Origin: Rhizorhabdus dicambivorans
GTDB taxonomy: Bacteria; Pseudomonadota; Alphaproteobacteria; Sphingomonadales; Sphingomonadaceae
Assembly: GCF_002355275.1 (NCBI RefSeq)
Contig: NZ_CP023449.1
Location: 2,334,001 to 2,398,000 of the forward strand
Direction: 5' to 3'
DNA: 64,000 bases
The notes under the pieces: generated by a model
What the model was told of the DNA's origin: nothing
Database searches by the model: none
Seen by the model: the letters and a program-made list of their open reading frames with translations, nothing else
Part shown: positions 17,204 to 27,659 of the stretch, piece by piece
How positions within the stretch are numbered: the first letter of the stretch is position 1
Layout: each line of letters begins with the position of its first letter
Translations under genes and position numbers: made by a program

Positions 17204-17235
17204 CGGCGGGGGAGGCGGCGGTCGAGTATCGCGCC

Positions 17236-19164
17236 ATGCTCAAAATCCTCATCGCATCCACGGCGCTTTCCGCGTTCGCCGCGCCGCTTTCCGCCCAGAC
17301 CGTCTCTACCCGCCAGATCGGATCGGCCACGCTTCAGAACGTGCCCGATATTCCGGCCGCCGTCAGCGAGGCGGTGCAGCGCTATCAGAACAGCCGGGCG
17401 GCCCAGTTCGAGGATTGGCTGCCCGACGGATCGATGCTGATCGCCACGCGCTTCGGCGCCACCCAGCAGATCCACCATGTCGCGGCGCCGGGCGGCGCGC
17501 GCACCCAGATCAGCTTCGGCGCGGAGCCGGTGGCCGAGGCGCGCGTGATCCCCGGCAGCGACCGCTTCGTGCTGACGCGCGACAATGGCGGCGACGAGTG
17601 GTTCCAGCTCTATGCGCGCGGCCTCGCGGGGACCGCGGTCCAACTCACCGAGCCCGGCACGCGCAACCAGTCGCCGGTGTTCAGCCGGGACGGCTCGCTG
17701 CTGCTATGGGCCAAGGCCGTGAAGGGGTCGGCCGCCTATGACCTGCTGGCCGTGGATCCCAAGGCGGGCGGGGCGCCCCGGACGCTGTACCGGTCGGACG
17801 GGGCGATCGGTCCGGCGGACATCTCTGCGGACAAGGCCAGGCTGATCTTCGTGCGCAGCTTTTCCAATACCGAGGACCAGCTGTTCGAGCTGGACGTCGC
17901 CACCGGCGAGGCCACCCGCATTGCGCCCAGGGCGAACAAGGCGGTCTATCAGGATCCCCGCTATCTGCCGGGAGGGCGGAGCCTGATCGCGATCTCCGAC
18001 CGCGACAGCGATACGCGCCAGCTGATCGAGGTCGATATAGCGACCGGCAAGGCGACCGTGCTCACACCCGGCCTGAAATGGGATGTGGAAAGCTACGACC
18101 TGACCGATGACGGTCGGGTGCTGGCCTACGCCATCAACGAGGACGGGTTCTCCCGCGTGGTCCTGCAGGATCGCCTGACCCGCCGCGCGCTTCCGCAGCC
18201 CGAATTGCCCAAGGGGGTACTGACGGCACTCAAATTCTCAGGCGACGGCAAGCGGCTGGCGGTGGGGCTCACCTCGGCCACCTGGGCGGGCGACGTGTGG
18301 AGCTGGGACGTCGAGGGCGCCGCGCTCACCCGCTGGACGACCTCCGAACTGGGCGATCTCGATCCGGCCCGCCTCGCCGAGCCCGAACTGATCCGCTTCC
18401 GCTCGTTCGACGGCCTGTCGGTTCCCGCCTTCGTCTATCGCCCCAGGGGTGTCCCGGATGGTGAGAAGACTCCGGTGGTCATTGACATCCACGGCGGGCC
18501 GGAGGCGCAGACCCGGCCGATCTGGAACTATGGCGCGCAATATTTCGCCGATGTGCTGAAGGCGACGGTGATCCTGCCCAATGTTCGCGGCAGCGATGGC
18601 TATGGCAAGCGCTACCTCAATCTCGACAATGCGGAGAAGCGGGAGGACTCGGTTCGCGACATCGGCGCGCTGCTCGACTGGATCGCCGCGCAACCCGGGC
18701 TCGATAAGGATCGGGTCGCCGTCTACGGCCAGTCCTATGGCGGCTATATGAGCCTGGCGGTGATGTCCCATTATTCGGATCGGCTGGTCGGCGGGGTCGA
18801 GCGTTACGGCATCAGCAACTGGACCTCCTTCCTCCAGAATACCGAAGCCTATCGCCGCGACAACCGCCGCGCCGAATATGGCGATGAGCGCGACCCCAAG
18901 ATGGCGAAGATCTTCGAGAAGATATCGCCGATGAACAATGTCGCGCGCATCACCAAGCCGATGCTGGTGATGCAGGGCGCGAACGATCCGCGCGTGCCGC
19001 AGTCCGAATCCGAACAGGTCGTGGCGAAGCTGCGCGCCGGTGGCAACGAGGCCTGGTATGTGCTGTTCGCCGATGAAGGCCATGGCTTCCTGAAGAAGCC
19101 GAACAACGACCTGCGCCGCGAGGTGGAGACGGTGTTCCTGCGGCGCCTGTTCGACGGCAAATAG
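17236..19164 (+). CDS. Secreted S9-family prolyl oligopeptidase-like serine peptidase
   Basis: 642 residues from ATG 17236; the open frame upstream lies within queA in another frame and is not part of the gene. A signal peptide (MLKILIASTALSAFAAPLSAQ) directs export. Residues about 30-380 form a beta-propeller of WD40-like/TolB-like repeats (SPVFSRDGSLLLWAKA, ALKFSGDGKRLAVG). The C-terminal alpha/beta-hydrolase has Ser500 in YGQSYGGYMS, Asp584 in GANDPRVP and His616 in DEGHGF. It probably trims peptides in the periplasm; the aminopeptidase or dipeptidyl specificity is not determinable. Confidence 0.92.
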   Translation: MLKILIASTALSAFAAPLSAQTVSTRQIGSATLQNVPDIPAAVSEAVQRYQNSRAAQFEDWLPDGSMLIATRFGATQQIHHVAAPGGARTQISFGAEPVAEARVIPGSDRFVLTRDNGGDEWFQLYARGLAGTAVQLTEPGTRNQSPVFSRDGSLLLWAKAVKGSAAYDLLAVDPKAGGAPRTLYRSDGAIGPADISADKARLIFVRSFSNTEDQLFELDVATGEATRIAPRANKAVYQDPRYLPGGRSLIAISDRDSDTRQLIEVDIATGKATVLTPGLKWDVESYDLTDDGRVLAYAINEDGFSRVVLQDRLTRRALPQPELPKGVLTALKFSGDGKRLAVGLTSATWAGDVWSWDVEGAALTRWTTSELGDLDPARLAEPELIRFRSFDGLSVPAFVYRPRGVPDGEKTPVVIDIHGGPEAQTRPIWNYGAQYFADVLKATVILPNVRGSDGYGKRYLNLDNAEKREDSVRDIGALLDWIAAQPGLDKDRVAVYGQSYGGYMSLAVMSHYSDRLVGGVERYGISNWTSFLQNTEAYRRDNRRAEYGDERDPKMAKIFEKISPMNNVARITKPMLVMQGANDPRVPQSESEQVVAKLRAGGNEAWYVLFADEGHGFLKKPNNDLRREVETVFLRRLFDGK

Positions 19165-19203
19165 CAACCGCCGGCGCGGTGGCCGGAGCGGGTCTGGCGG
19201 AGG

Positions 19204-20844
19204 CTATTTCCGCTCGGCCGCAGTCTCGTCGCGCTTCGCCTTGAACTCGGCGTCGGCGCTCCACTCGGGCCAGGCGCGGCTGTCGGCCAGGGTGCGGCCC
19301 GTATTGTAGAGCAGGGTCAGGTCGGGGAGCATGTTCGACAGATCCCAGCCCGCCTCCCATTGGTCGGCCGGCTGGTGATAGCGGTCCTTGGTATAGGCGG
19401 CGCCCAGCGCCTTGCCCCGCTCGATGCCACCATTGTCCAGGTCCGTGCCGGGCTTGAACGAGATCGCCGGTACACCCTGCTTGGCCATCGGGAAATGGTC
19501 GGAACGGTAGAAGCCGCCGGTCTCGGTCCTGGGATCGGGGACATAGGTGCGACCGAGCTTCGTGCCCTCGGCGACCAGCATGTCGAGCAGGCCGAGCCTG
19601 GCGACGCCGGAGATGGTATAGTCCTTCGCCTTACCTTCGGAGAGGATGTTGTCCATGTTGATGACGCCGGCGGTGGTCGCCAGCGGATAGACCGGGTTGG
19701 CGCCATAATATTCGGAACCAAGCAGGCCTTTCTCCTCGGCCGTGACCGCTAGGAAGACGATCGAACGGTCGGTACGCGGCTGTTTGGCGAAGGCGCGGCC
19801 CAATTCGATCAGTGCGGCGATGCCGGAGGCGTTGTCCTTCGCCCCGTTGTAGATGCGGTCGCCCTTCGCATCGGGCAGGCCGACGCCGAGATGGTCCCAA
19901 TGCGCCGAATAGATCACCGTTTCGTTCGGGTGTCCCTTGCCGGGCAAACGGCCGAGAACATTATATGAGGTGATCTTCTCCGCCTTCACGGCATAGGAAG
20001 CATCGAGCGTGGCGTTGAGCACGACGGGCTTGAAGTCCTTCTTCCGCGCGGCGGCTTTCATTGCCTCGAAGTCCAGGCCGGCGGCCTTGAACAGATCGGC
20101 GGCCAGATCACGCTGGATCCAGCCCTCCATCGGCACATGCTCGGCGGCCGGATCGGCGCGGACAATGTCGAACATCGTGTTGGTGTTCGAATTCTTGACC
20201 GTCGGCCAGCCATAGGAGGCGGGCGCATATTCGTGGATCACCAGCACGCCGGCCGCGCCCTGGCGTGCGCCTTCCTCATATTTATAGGTCCAGCGGCCAT
20301 AATAGGTCATCGTCTTGCCGCCGAAATCGCCTTCGCCGCCTTCGAAATCGGGATCGTTGACGAGGACCACCATGATCTTGCCCTTGAGGTCGGCCCCCTT
20401 GAAATCGTCCCACCCGCGCTCCGGCGCTTTGACGGCATAGCCGACGAAGACGAGCGGCACGCCCTTCAGGTCGACCCTGTCCTGTCCGTTCGTCGCGGCA
20501 CGGACGGCGATCTCCTCGCCCTGAGTCAGCGGGCGGGCGCTGCCGCCGATCGTCAGCGACAGGCTGGGCGTGCCGACGATGTCGGACTTGAGCAGCGGCA
20601 CATCCTGCGTCCATTTGCCGCCGGGGCCGCCCGGCTGGAGGCCGGCGGCCTTCATGCGCTGTTCGATGAAGGCGATCGTCTTCTTCTCGCCGGCGCTGGC
20701 CGGTGCGCGGCCCTCAAACTCGTCGGAGGACAGGGTCTTCACGTCCTGGTCGAAACGGGCGATGTCGAAGATCGGGCTCCCGGCCAGCGCGAGCGCGGGG
20801 GCGAGCAGGAGCGGGGCGGTCAGGAAAGCGGTGAGCTTGCGCAT
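19204..20844 (-). CDS. Secreted M28-family zinc metallopeptidase with PA domain
   Basis: 546 residues from the ATG at 20844, giving a clean signal peptide (MRKLTAFLTAPLLLAPALALAG). A protease-associated domain is inserted around residues 130-250 (VPLVFVGYAVKAPERGWDDFKGADLKGK). The M28 core shows YSAHWDHLG (His), GAKDNASGIAALIELGRAF (bridging Asp), AVTAEEKGLLGSEYY (catalytic Glu pair), NMDNI and SDHFPMAKQGVPAISF (last His). Two zinc ions are expected. It converges on the S9 peptidase with 39 bp between stops, so the pair may be a small exopeptidase locus. Related enzymes are aminopeptidases. Confidence 0.92.
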   Translation of the reverse strand: MRKLTAFLTAPLLLAPALALAGSPIFDIARFDQDVKTLSSDEFEGRAPASAGEKKTIAFIEQRMKAAGLQPGGPGGKWTQDVPLLKSDIVGTPSLSLTIGGSARPLTQGEEIAVRAATNGQDRVDLKGVPLVFVGYAVKAPERGWDDFKGADLKGKIMVVLVNDPDFEGGEGDFGGKTMTYYGRWTYKYEEGARQGAAGVLVIHEYAPASYGWPTVKNSNTNTMFDIVRADPAAEHVPMEGWIQRDLAADLFKAAGLDFEAMKAAARKKDFKPVVLNATLDASYAVKAEKITSYNVLGRLPGKGHPNETVIYSAHWDHLGVGLPDAKGDRIYNGAKDNASGIAALIELGRAFAKQPRTDRSIVFLAVTAEEKGLLGSEYYGANPVYPLATTAGVINMDNILSEGKAKDYTISGVARLGLLDMLVAEGTKLGRTYVPDPRTETGGFYRSDHFPMAKQGVPAISFKPGTDLDNGGIERGKALGAAYTKDRYHQPADQWEAGWDLSNMLPDLTLLYNTGRTLADSRAWPEWSADAEFKAKRDETAAERK

Positions 20845-20924
20845 GGGGATGATTCCGATTGCGAAATGAGTGGCCTGTGAAGGCAATACACCGACGCTAA
20901 TCGGAAATTCGCGTTCATGTCTAG

Positions 20925-21016
20925 GCGTCGCCCCGGCGGAGGCCGGGGCCGTCAGAGACTTTTGTCTTAGATCTTGGCGAAAGCCGATTGCGGCCCCGGC
21001 CTCCGCCGGGGCGACC
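20925..21016. repeat. Intergenic palindromic repeat, family R1 (copy a)
   Basis: 92 bp with terminal arms GCGTCGCCCCGGCGGAGGCC and GGCCTCCGCCGGGGCGAC and a less conserved AT-richer centre. The same arm sequence recurs at 28232-28321 and 45176-45269, with single-arm versions at 26622-26650 and 38911-38937. It lies between the AIM24 gene and the M28 peptidase, both on the minus strand. Confidence 0.85.
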
Positions 21017-21023
21017 GCATCTC

Positions 21024-21872
21024 TCAGTTGTTTCCGCCGATCAGGTCGCCCAGTCCACCAAGCACCGATCCCTCGCCGCGATTCTGCCCGCCACGGCCGC
21101 CCGCCGCCGCCAGCATCCGCCCGGCGAGACGCGAGAAGGGGAGGGACTGGATCCAGACCTTGCCGGGGCCGCGCAGCCGGGCGAAGAACAGGCCTTCTCC
21201 GCCGAATATCATGCTCTTCACCCCACCCGCGCCGATCAGGTCGAAATCGACGCTGGGGGTCATCGCGGCGAGGCAGCCGGTGTCGACATGGAGCTCCTCG
21301 CCCGCCTTCAGCTCGCGTTCGACCACGGTGCCGCCCATCTGCACGAACACCCAGCCGTCGCCGTCAAGCCTCTGCATGATGAAACCTTCGCCGCCGAACA
21401 GGCCGGTCATGATCCGGCGCTGGAAGTGCACGCCGATCGAGACTCCCCGCGCGGCCGCGAGGAAGCTGTCCTTCTGGCAGATCAGCGAACCGCCGACATC
21501 GTCCAGCTTGATCGGCAGGATCGCGCCGGGGGTGGGGGAGGCGAAGGCGACGCGGGCCTTGCCTTGGCCGTGATGGGTGAAGACGGTGGTGAACAGGCTT
21601 TCGCCCGTGACCAGCCTCTTGCCGGCACCGAGCAGCTTGCCCATGAAGCCGCCATCCGATCCGCCGCTGCCGTCGCCGAACACGGTGGTCATCTCGACGC
21701 TGGCGTTCTTCCAAACGAGCGCGCCGGCCTCGGCCACCGCGCTCTCGCCGGGATCGAGCTCGATCTCCAGGAACTGGAGTTCCTGGCCCTTGATCTCGAA
21801 ATCTATGTCGTCGGCGACGCTCGCGTTGCGCTGGTGATGCTGTTGCTGCTGCCAGGGGCTTTCGAAGGGCAT
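21024..21872 (-). CDS. AIM24/TIGR00266-family protein
   Basis: 282 residues rich in beta-strand and glycine: DIDFEIKGQELQFLEIELDPGESAVAEAGALV, GESLFTTVFTH, ICQKDSFLAA, GEGFIMQRL-G-G-VFVQ-GG, VDTGCLAAMTPSVDFD and a Gly-rich C-terminus. These are hallmarks of the AIM24/TIGR00266 double-stranded beta-helix family, whose bacterial members have no firmly known function. A Gln-rich start (ESPWQQQQHH) precedes the domain. No operon partner is obvious; the flanking gaps hold repeats on both sides. Confidence 0.85.
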   Translation of the reverse strand: MPFESPWQQQQHHQRNASVADDIDFEIKGQELQFLEIELDPGESAVAEAGALVWKNASVEMTTVFGDGSGGSDGGFMGKLLGAGKRLVTGESLFTTVFTHHGQGKARVAFASPTPGAILPIKLDDVGGSLICQKDSFLAAARGVSIGVHFQRRIMTGLFGGEGFIMQRLDGDGWVFVQMGGTVVERELKAGEELHVDTGCLAAMTPSVDFDLIGAGGVKSMIFGGEGLFFARLRGPGKVWIQSLPFSRLAGRMLAAAGGRGGQNRGEGSVLGGLGDLIGGNN

Positions 21873-21906
21873 GGGGAGGCTCCGTTATGACAATTCTGGC
21901 GACACA

Positions 21907-21976
21907 CGTTCGTCCCGAGCGAAGTCGAGGAACGTCGGCGCGCGTAAACGTGTCTCGACTTCGCTCGACACGAACG
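21907..21976. repeat. Intergenic palindrome, family R5
   Basis: A 70-bp hairpin with 23-base arms: CGTTCGTCCCGAGCGAAGTC-GAG (21907-21929) against CTCGACTTCGCTCGACACGA-ACG (21954-21976), differing at a few positions. It lies between the stop of pyc and the start of the AIM24 gene, both on the minus strand. Confidence 0.8.
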
Positions 21977-22013
21977 GGTGCGGTCTATCGCAATGGGTTG
22001 CTACGCCGCAATG

Positions 22014-25000
22014 TCACCCCAGCACCGCGAGCAGATCCTTGGCATCGACGGCCTGGCCCGGCCCGACCAGCAGTTCGACCACCGTTCCCGCCTTCTTGGC
22101 GAAGACCGAGACCTCCATCTTCATCGCCTCCAGCGTCATCAACAGCTGGCCTTCCTCGACCTTCTCGCCGGCGGCGACGTTGATGGTGGAGACCACGCCC
22201 GGCATCGGCGCGGCGACATGAGCGTCATTGGCCGGGTCGGCGATCCGGCGGGCGGGGCGCGCCGCCGTCGCGCGGCGGTTGGGCGTGGTGATGATGCGCG
22301 GCTGGCCGTTCAGCTCGAAGAACAGGCGGACGCTGCCGTCCTCCTCGGTATCGCCGATCGCCTGGAGGCGGACGACGAGCGCCTTGCCCTGCTCGATCTC
22401 GACGCTGATCTCGTCGCCGGGGGCCATGCCGTAGAAATAGACCGGGGTCGGCAGGGTCGCGACCGGGCCATATTGGCGCTGCGCCTCGGCGAAGCCGGTG
22501 AACACCTTCGGATACATCAGATAGGAGGCGAACTCATTCTCGCTGAGCGCGCGGCCGCACTGCTCCTCGGCGGTCCTGCGGGTCGCCGCCAGATCGGCGG
22601 GCGGCATCAGGCTGGCGGGCCGCTCGGTATAAGGCTTCTCGTCTCCCAGCACCCGCCTGGAAATATCGGCGGGCCAGCCCCCCGGCGGCTGGCCGAGGTC
22701 GCCGCGCAGCATCTCCACCACCGAAGCCGGGAAGGCGATGTCGCGGCTGCTGTCGAGCACGTCGGCGGGTTGCAGATCCTGCGCCACCATCATCAGCGCC
22801 ATGTCGCCGACGACCTTGGAGGAGGGCGTCACCTTGACGATGTCGCCGAACAGCATGTTGGCGTCATGATAGGCGCTCGCCACCTCGTGCCAGCGGCTTT
22901 CGAGGCCGAGGCTGCGGGCCTGCTCGCGCAGATTGGTGAACTGGCCGCCTGGCATCTCGTGCAGATAGACCTCGGAAGCTCCTGATTTCAGGTCGCTTTC
23001 GAAGGCGGTGTACTGGGTGCGGACGGCTTCCCAGTAGAAGCTGAGTTCCCGGATCACCTTGCCGTCGAGGCCGGAGTCGCGCGGGGTGTTGCGCAACGCC
23101 TCGACCACCGAGCCGAGGCAGGGCTGCGAGGTGGTGCCCGACATCGCGTCGATCGCGCCGTCCACCGCGTCGACCCCCGCGTCGAGCGCCGCCAGCAGGG
23201 TCGCCGCCGCCGCGCCCGAGGTGTCGTGGGTGTGGAGGTGGATCGGCAGATCGGTCGCATCTTTCAGCGCCTTGACCAGCACCGTCGCGGCCGCCGGCTT
23301 GAGCAGTCCGGCCATGTCCTTGATCGCGAGGATATGGCAGCCGGCGGCCTCCAGCTGCTTCGCCAGGTCGACATAATAGGCCAGGCTGTACTTGGCCCGA
23401 TCGGGATCGAGGATGTCGCCGGTGTAGCAGAGCGCGCCTTCGGCGACCTTGCCGCTCTCGACCACCGCATCGATCGAGACCCGCATATTCTCGACCCAGT
23501 TGAGGCAGTCGAAGATGCGGAAGATGTCGATGCCCTGCGCCGCCTGGGCGATGAAGTGCTGCACCACATTGTCGGGATAGTTGGTGTAGCCGACGCCGTT
23601 GGCGCCGCGCAGCAGCATCTGGGTCAGCAGGTTTGGCGCCCGCTGGCGGATCGCGGCGAGCCGCTTCCACGGATCCTCCTGCAGGAAGCGCATCGACACG
23701 TCGAAGGTCGCGCCGCCCCAGCATTCGAGGCTGAACAGCTGCGGCAGGCCCTTCGCATAGGTCTCGGCGACCGCGACCATATCCTTCGACCGCATACGGG
23801 TAGCGAGCAGCGACTGGTGCGCGTCGCGCATCGTCGTGTCGGTGAGCAACGCCTGGGGCTGTGCCTTCATCCAGGCGGCGAGGCCCTTCGCACCCTCCTT
23901 CTCCAATATCTGGCGGGTGCCGGGCCGGATCTCGCCGCCGAGCTGGGGCACCTTCGGCGGACGGGCCGAGGCGGGCGGCTTGGCGCGGCCGACCACATCG
24001 GGATGGCCGTTGACGGTGACGTCGCCGATATAGCGCAGCAGCCGGGTCGCACGGTCCTGCCGCTGGGCGGGGGCAAGCAGTTCGGGCGTGTCGTCGATGA
24101 ACTTGGTGGTATATTTGTTCGCGACGAAATCGGGGTGGGTCAGCACATTCTCGACGAAGTTGAGGTTCGTCGCGACGCCCCGGATGCGATATTCGCGGAG
24201 CGCGCGGACCATGCGCGAGACCACTTCGGGCGCGGTCGGCGCCCAGGCGGTGATCTTCTCCAGCAGCGGATCATAATGGCGGGTCACCACCGCGCCCGAA
24301 TAGGCGGTGCCGCCATCGACGCGGATGCCATAGCCGAAGGCACCGCGATAGGCGGTGATCCGGCCATAGTCGGGGATGAAGTTGTTCTCCGGGTCCTCGG
24401 TGGTGATGCGGCACTGGAGCGCATGGCCGTTGAGCCGGATCGCTTCCTGCGGCGGCACCCCGGTCTCTTCGGGGACGCCGAGATGGCCGCCCTCGGCGAT
24501 GCGGATTTGCGCCTTGACGATGTCGATGCCGGTCACCTGCTCGGTAACGGTATGCTCTACCTGGATGCGGGGATTGACCTCGATGAAGTAGAAGGCGCCG
24601 GTCGTCTCATCCATCAGGAATTCAACCGTGCCCGCGCCGACATAGCCCGTCACCCGGCCGATCCGGATCGCCGACTCGCACAGCGCCTTGCGGGTTTCCT
24701 CGTCCAGATAGGGCGCCGGCGCGCGCTCGATCACCTTCTGGTTGCGGCGCTGGATCGAACAGTCGCGCTCGAACAGGTGGAAGAGATTGCCGTGGCTGTC
24801 GCCGAGCAGCTGCACCTCGACATGGCGGGCGCGGCGGATCAGCTTTTCGAGATAGACCTCGTCGCGCCCGAACGCGGCCTTGGCCTCACGCTTGCCGGAA
24901 CGGACCGACTCGATCAGGCCGGCCTCATTCTCGATCGGCCGCATGCCGCGACCTCCGCCGCCCCAGCTCGCCTTGAGCATCAGCGGATAGCCGACCGCCG

Positions 25001-25463
25001 CCGCGAGCCGCTTGATCTCCTCCTCGTCCTCGGGAAGCGGCTCGGTGGCGGGAACGACAGGCACCTTCGCCTGTTCGGCGATGTGACGTGCGGAAACCTT
25101 GTCGCCCAGCCGCCGCATCGTATCGGGCGAGGGGCCGATGAAGATGATGCCGGCGGCCGCGCAGGCCTCCGCGAAGTCCGGATTCTCGGAGAGGAAGCCA
25201 TAGCCGGGATGGATCGCGTCGACCTTCGCCTTCACCGCGATGTCGATAATCCGCGCCCAGTCCAGATAGGCCGCGATCGGCCCCGCACCGTCGCCGAGAT
25301 GATAGGCTTCGTCCGCCTTGAAACGGTGGAGCGACAGCTTGTCCTCCTCCGCATAGATGGCGATCGTGGTGATACCCAGTTCCGTCGCGGCGCGGAACAC
25401 GCGGATCGCGATCTCCGAACGGTTGGCGACCAGCAGACGGCGAATCGGACGGGCCATGGACAT
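22014..25463 (-). CDS. pyc: Pyruvate carboxylase
   Basis: 1149 residues from the ATG at 25463, chosen for AGAGGAG just upstream; 28 further upstream codons are open but lack a site. Domain order is that of single-chain pyruvate carboxylase: biotin carboxylase (ATP-grasp, [36 protein letters not shown]), carboxyltransferase ([17 protein letters not shown], the metal histidines in HLHTHDTSG), allosteric region and C-terminal biotinyl domain with Lys1115 in LEAMKMEV. It carboxylates pyruvate to oxaloacetate to refill the TCA cycle. Transcribed alone, divergently from ndk across about 200 bp in which I see no defined operator. Confidence 0.97.
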   Translation of the reverse strand: MSMARPIRRLLVANRSEIAIRVFRAATELGITTIAIYAEEDKLSLHRFKADEAYHLGDGAGPIAAYLDWARIIDIAVKAKVDAIHPGYGFLSENPDFAEACAAAGIIFIGPSPDTMRRLGDKVSARHIAEQAKVPVVPATEPLPEDEEEIKRLAAAVGYPLMLKASWGGGGRGMRPIENEAGLIESVRSGKREAKAAFGRDEVYLEKLIRRARHVEVQLLGDSHGNLFHLFERDCSIQRRNQKVIERAPAPYLDEETRKALCESAIRIGRVTGYVGAGTVEFLMDETTGAFYFIEVNPRIQVEHTVTEQVTGIDIVKAQIRIAEGGHLGVPEETGVPPQEAIRLNGHALQCRITTEDPENNFIPDYGRITAYRGAFGYGIRVDGGTAYSGAVVTRHYDPLLEKITAWAPTAPEVVSRMVRALREYRIRGVATNLNFVENVLTHPDFVANKYTTKFIDDTPELLAPAQRQDRATRLLRYIGDVTVNGHPDVVGRAKPPASARPPKVPQLGGEIRPGTRQILEKEGAKGLAAWMKAQPQALLTDTTMRDAHQSLLATRMRSKDMVAVAETYAKGLPQLFSLECWGGATFDVSMRFLQEDPWKRLAAIRQRAPNLLTQMLLRGANGVGYTNYPDNVVQHFIAQAAQGIDIFRIFDCLNWVENMRVSIDAVVESGKVAEGALCYTGDILDPDRAKYSLAYYVDLAKQLEAAGCHILAIKDMAGLLKPAAATVLVKALKDATDLPIHLHTHDTSGAAAATLLAALDAGVDAVDGAIDAMSGTTSQPCLGSVVEALRNTPRDSGLDGKVIRELSFYWEAVRTQYTAFESDLKSGASEVYLHEMPGGQFTNLREQARSLGLESRWHEVASAYHDANMLFGDIVKVTPSSKVVGDMALMMVAQDLQPADVLDSSRDIAFPASVVEMLRGDLGQPPGGWPADISRRVLGDEKPYTERPASLMPPADLAATRRTAEEQCGRALSENEFASYLMYPKVFTGFAEAQRQYGPVATLPTPVYFYGMAPGDEISVEIEQGKALVVRLQAIGDTEEDGSVRLFFELNGQPRIITTPNRRATAARPARRIADPANDAHVAAPMPGVVSTINVAAGEKVEEGQLLMTLEAMKMEVSVFAKKAGTVVELLVGPGQAVDAKDLLAVLG

Positions 25464-25667
25464 TGCTCCTCTTGCCCCCAAGGGCGAGCGATCAGGCGGT
25501 ATCGGGATAGTTACGCAACCGAACGGCGCGCTGTTGCATCGCACCACAGCCTTTCGTGCGCAAGCAGGGAAACAAGCTATCGGGCCAGCCCGCCTTGCCT
25601 TAGTGCGCCGCAGCGACTAAAGGCGCGCCCATCTTCCCACGAACCACTAAAATGGAGCCGCTCGGCC

Positions 25668-26090
<423 letters not shown>

Positions 26091-26091
26091 C

Positions 26092-26616
26092 ATGACGTCC
26101 GGCCCCGTCATTCGACGGGCGGGGCCTGACGACGCGTCCGCGCTGGCGATGGTCGGCGCGGCGACCTTCCTTGAAAGCTATGCGCATGTGATCGGCGCTG
26201 CCGACATGCTGGCGCATATCGCTGGGAAGAACAGCCCTGAGGCCTATCGCGCCTTTGCGACCGATCCGTCCTGTTCGCTGTGGATCGCCGAACTTCCGGA
26301 AACGGCGGCACCCGTCGGCTATGCCCTGCTCACGCCGCCCGATCTGCCGATCGAGATCGATGATCGCGATATCGAGCTGCGGCGCATCTATCTGATGTCC
26401 AAATGGCAGGGCAGTGGGCTCGGTCGCCGGCTGATCGAGGCCGCGATCGATCATGCGCGGCGGTTGGGAAAGAAGCGCTTCCTGATCGGCGTCTATTCAG
26501 GAAATGAAGGAGTGATCGGCTTCTACCGGCGGATGGGCTGCGGCCAGCTGGGGACGCGGCAGTTCCAGGTAGGCGATGCGGTGTTTGACGATCTTGTGCT
26601 GGGAATGGGTCTTTAA
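26092..26616 (+). CDS. GNAT-family N-acetyltransferase
   Basis: 174 residues. IRRAGPDDASALAMVGAATF is a typical GNAT start; the acetyl-CoA-binding motif A is ELRRIYLMSKWQGSGLGRRL (Q-x-x-G-x-G/A), followed by AIDHARRLGKKRFLIGVYSGNEGVIGFYRRMG. This combination resembles the PA4866/YhhY-like or spermidine-type subgroup, but the substrate is not inferable. It begins one base after the ndk stop, so it shares that transcript. Confidence 0.88.
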   Translation: MTSGPVIRRAGPDDASALAMVGAATFLESYAHVIGAADMLAHIAGKNSPEAYRAFATDPSCSLWIAELPETAAPVGYALLTPPDLPIEIDDRDIELRRIYLMSKWQGSGLGRRLIEAAIDHARRLGKKRFLIGVYSGNEGVIGFYRRMGCGQLGTRQFQVGDAVFDDLVLGMGL

Positions 26617-26621
26617 ATCTT

Positions 26622-26650
26622 CGTCGCTCCGGCCTTCGCTGGGGTGACCG
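26622..26650. repeat. Single arm of repeat family R1
   Basis: CGTCGCTCCGGCCTTCGCTG-GGGTGACC lies between the convergent acetyltransferase and MmcQ genes. It is one diverged arm of the R1 repeat and can fold on itself, GTCGCTCC/GGGGTGAC, so it may terminate one or both genes. Confidence 0.6.
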
Positions 26651-26655
26651 AGAAA

Positions 26656-27036
26656 TCAGAACGCCATCATCGCCGCGAGCTTGGCCGGCGCCGCCAGCCG
26701 CCAGCTTTCCCGCAGGCGGTGCTCCACCGTCTCCCAATCGGTATCGGGCTGGTCGAGCCGGATGCCGACCCAGCCGGAGGGTCCCAGATAGGGCGGCTTG
26801 AAATAGATGTCCGGATCGAGATCGATCAGCATCTCCTGCTCCTCGATCCCGCTGGTCTTGACGAGGACGGCGGTGCGGTCGTCGCTGTGGTGGTTGTGCC
26901 AGAAATAGGCGAACATCCGCTTGTCGGCGACGCGCCAGCAGGGCGAGCCATGCGACACCTTCTCCTCGACCTGGGGCAGGGCGGCGGCAAGGGCGCCAAT
27001 GCGGGCATGGACCGCTTTCGGATCGTTCGATGCCAT
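26656..27036 (-). CDS. MmcQ/YjbR family protein
   Basis: 126 residues from the ATG at 27036, which overlaps the upstream stop (TGATG). Family features: ALPQVEEKVSHGSPCWRVADKRMFAYF, FKPPYLGPSGWVGIRLD and W--VEHRLRESWRLAAP. YjbR/MmcQ (formerly DUF419) proteins have a double-wing fold like the CyaY group and were proposed to bind DNA; function is not established. It is the last gene of a minus-strand run purM-purN-unknown-mmcQ, each overlapping or close to the next. Confidence 0.85.
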   Translation of the reverse strand: MASNDPKAVHARIGALAAALPQVEEKVSHGSPCWRVADKRMFAYFWHNHHSDDRTAVLVKTSGIEEQEMLIDLDPDIYFKPPYLGPSGWVGIRLDQPDTDWETVEHRLRESWRLAAPAKLAAMMAF

Positions 27037-27659
27037 CACCTGCTCCCCTTGTGCCGCGCCTTCCACAGCGCATCGAGCCGCGCACCCGCCATTTCGGCGG
27101 GCGAACGCCCGATCAGCGACAGCCCGCGCAGCTTGATCGAGGTGCCGCCGAGGAAGCTGCTGCTGGTGCCATAGCCGATATCGTAGAGGGTCACATCCTC
27201 CGCCACCTCACCATCGACGGTGAAGCGAGTGGTGATTGCGACCGGAAGGCGCGCATCGCCACGCGGCTTCTCGGTCTCGCCGGCCGCCTTGCGCGCCGCT
27301 TTCAGTCCGTCCTCGAACCAGCGTGCGTCGATGCGAGGATCGGTGCTGTCGACCGGATCGACGCCCAGCGCCTTCGGGAAGGCGATGGTCTGGCCTTGGA
27401 TCACCTGTTCGCCGGTGGGCTCCAGCGCCAGCCGGTCGCCATCCTTCTCCACCCGGGCGCGCAGCACCAGCGTACGAGCCTTGGCGCTCGCGGAGCGGCT
27501 TTCAGCGGATCGGGCCTCCTCGCCCTGCCGGCGCTCGCTATAGTTGTTCCACAGCGTCAGCGCGGAGATCACCAGCGCGGAGACGCCCAGTATCTCGGCA
27601 AGGGTGAGCCATCGTAACCTGCGCCGCCGTTCGGCGGCCTCGACGCTTTCGTCAGCCAT
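27036..27659 (-). CDS. Membrane-anchored protein of unknown function
   Basis: 207 residues. A charged N-terminus (MADESVEAAERRRRLRW) precedes one hydrophobic helix (LAEILGVSALVISALTLW), then an Ala/Arg/Ser coiled segment and a soluble domain with beta-like stretches (ARLPVAITTRFTVDGEVAEDVTLYDIGY). The topology is probably a bitopic inner-membrane protein with a periplasmic C-terminus. The start overlaps the purN stop by eight bases and its stop overlaps the mmcQ start, so it is translated within the purMN transcript. I recognise no family. Confidence 0.75.
   Translation of the reverse strand: MADESVEAAERRRRLRWLTLAEILGVSALVISALTLWNNYSERRQGEEARSAESRSASAKARTLVLRARVEKDGDRLALEPTGEQVIQGQTIAFPKALGVDPVDSTDPRIDARWFEDGLKAARKAAGETEKPRGDARLPVAITTRFTVDGEVAEDVTLYDIGYGTSSSFLGGTSIKLRGLSLIGRSPAEMAGARLDALWKARHKGSR

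Noticed and set aside
16855-17235. Upstream extension of the S9 peptidase frame
   Set aside because: It lies within queA in another frame; the signal peptide marks the start at 17236.
20925-21016. Repeats as a CRISPR array
   Set aside because: Copies are widely spaced, single at each site, with no regular spacers and no cas genes.
23226-25667. Long plus-strand frame opposite pyc, joined to ndk
   Set aside because: It is the antisense of a GC-rich conserved enzyme, a usual source of spurious frames; ndk starts at 25668.
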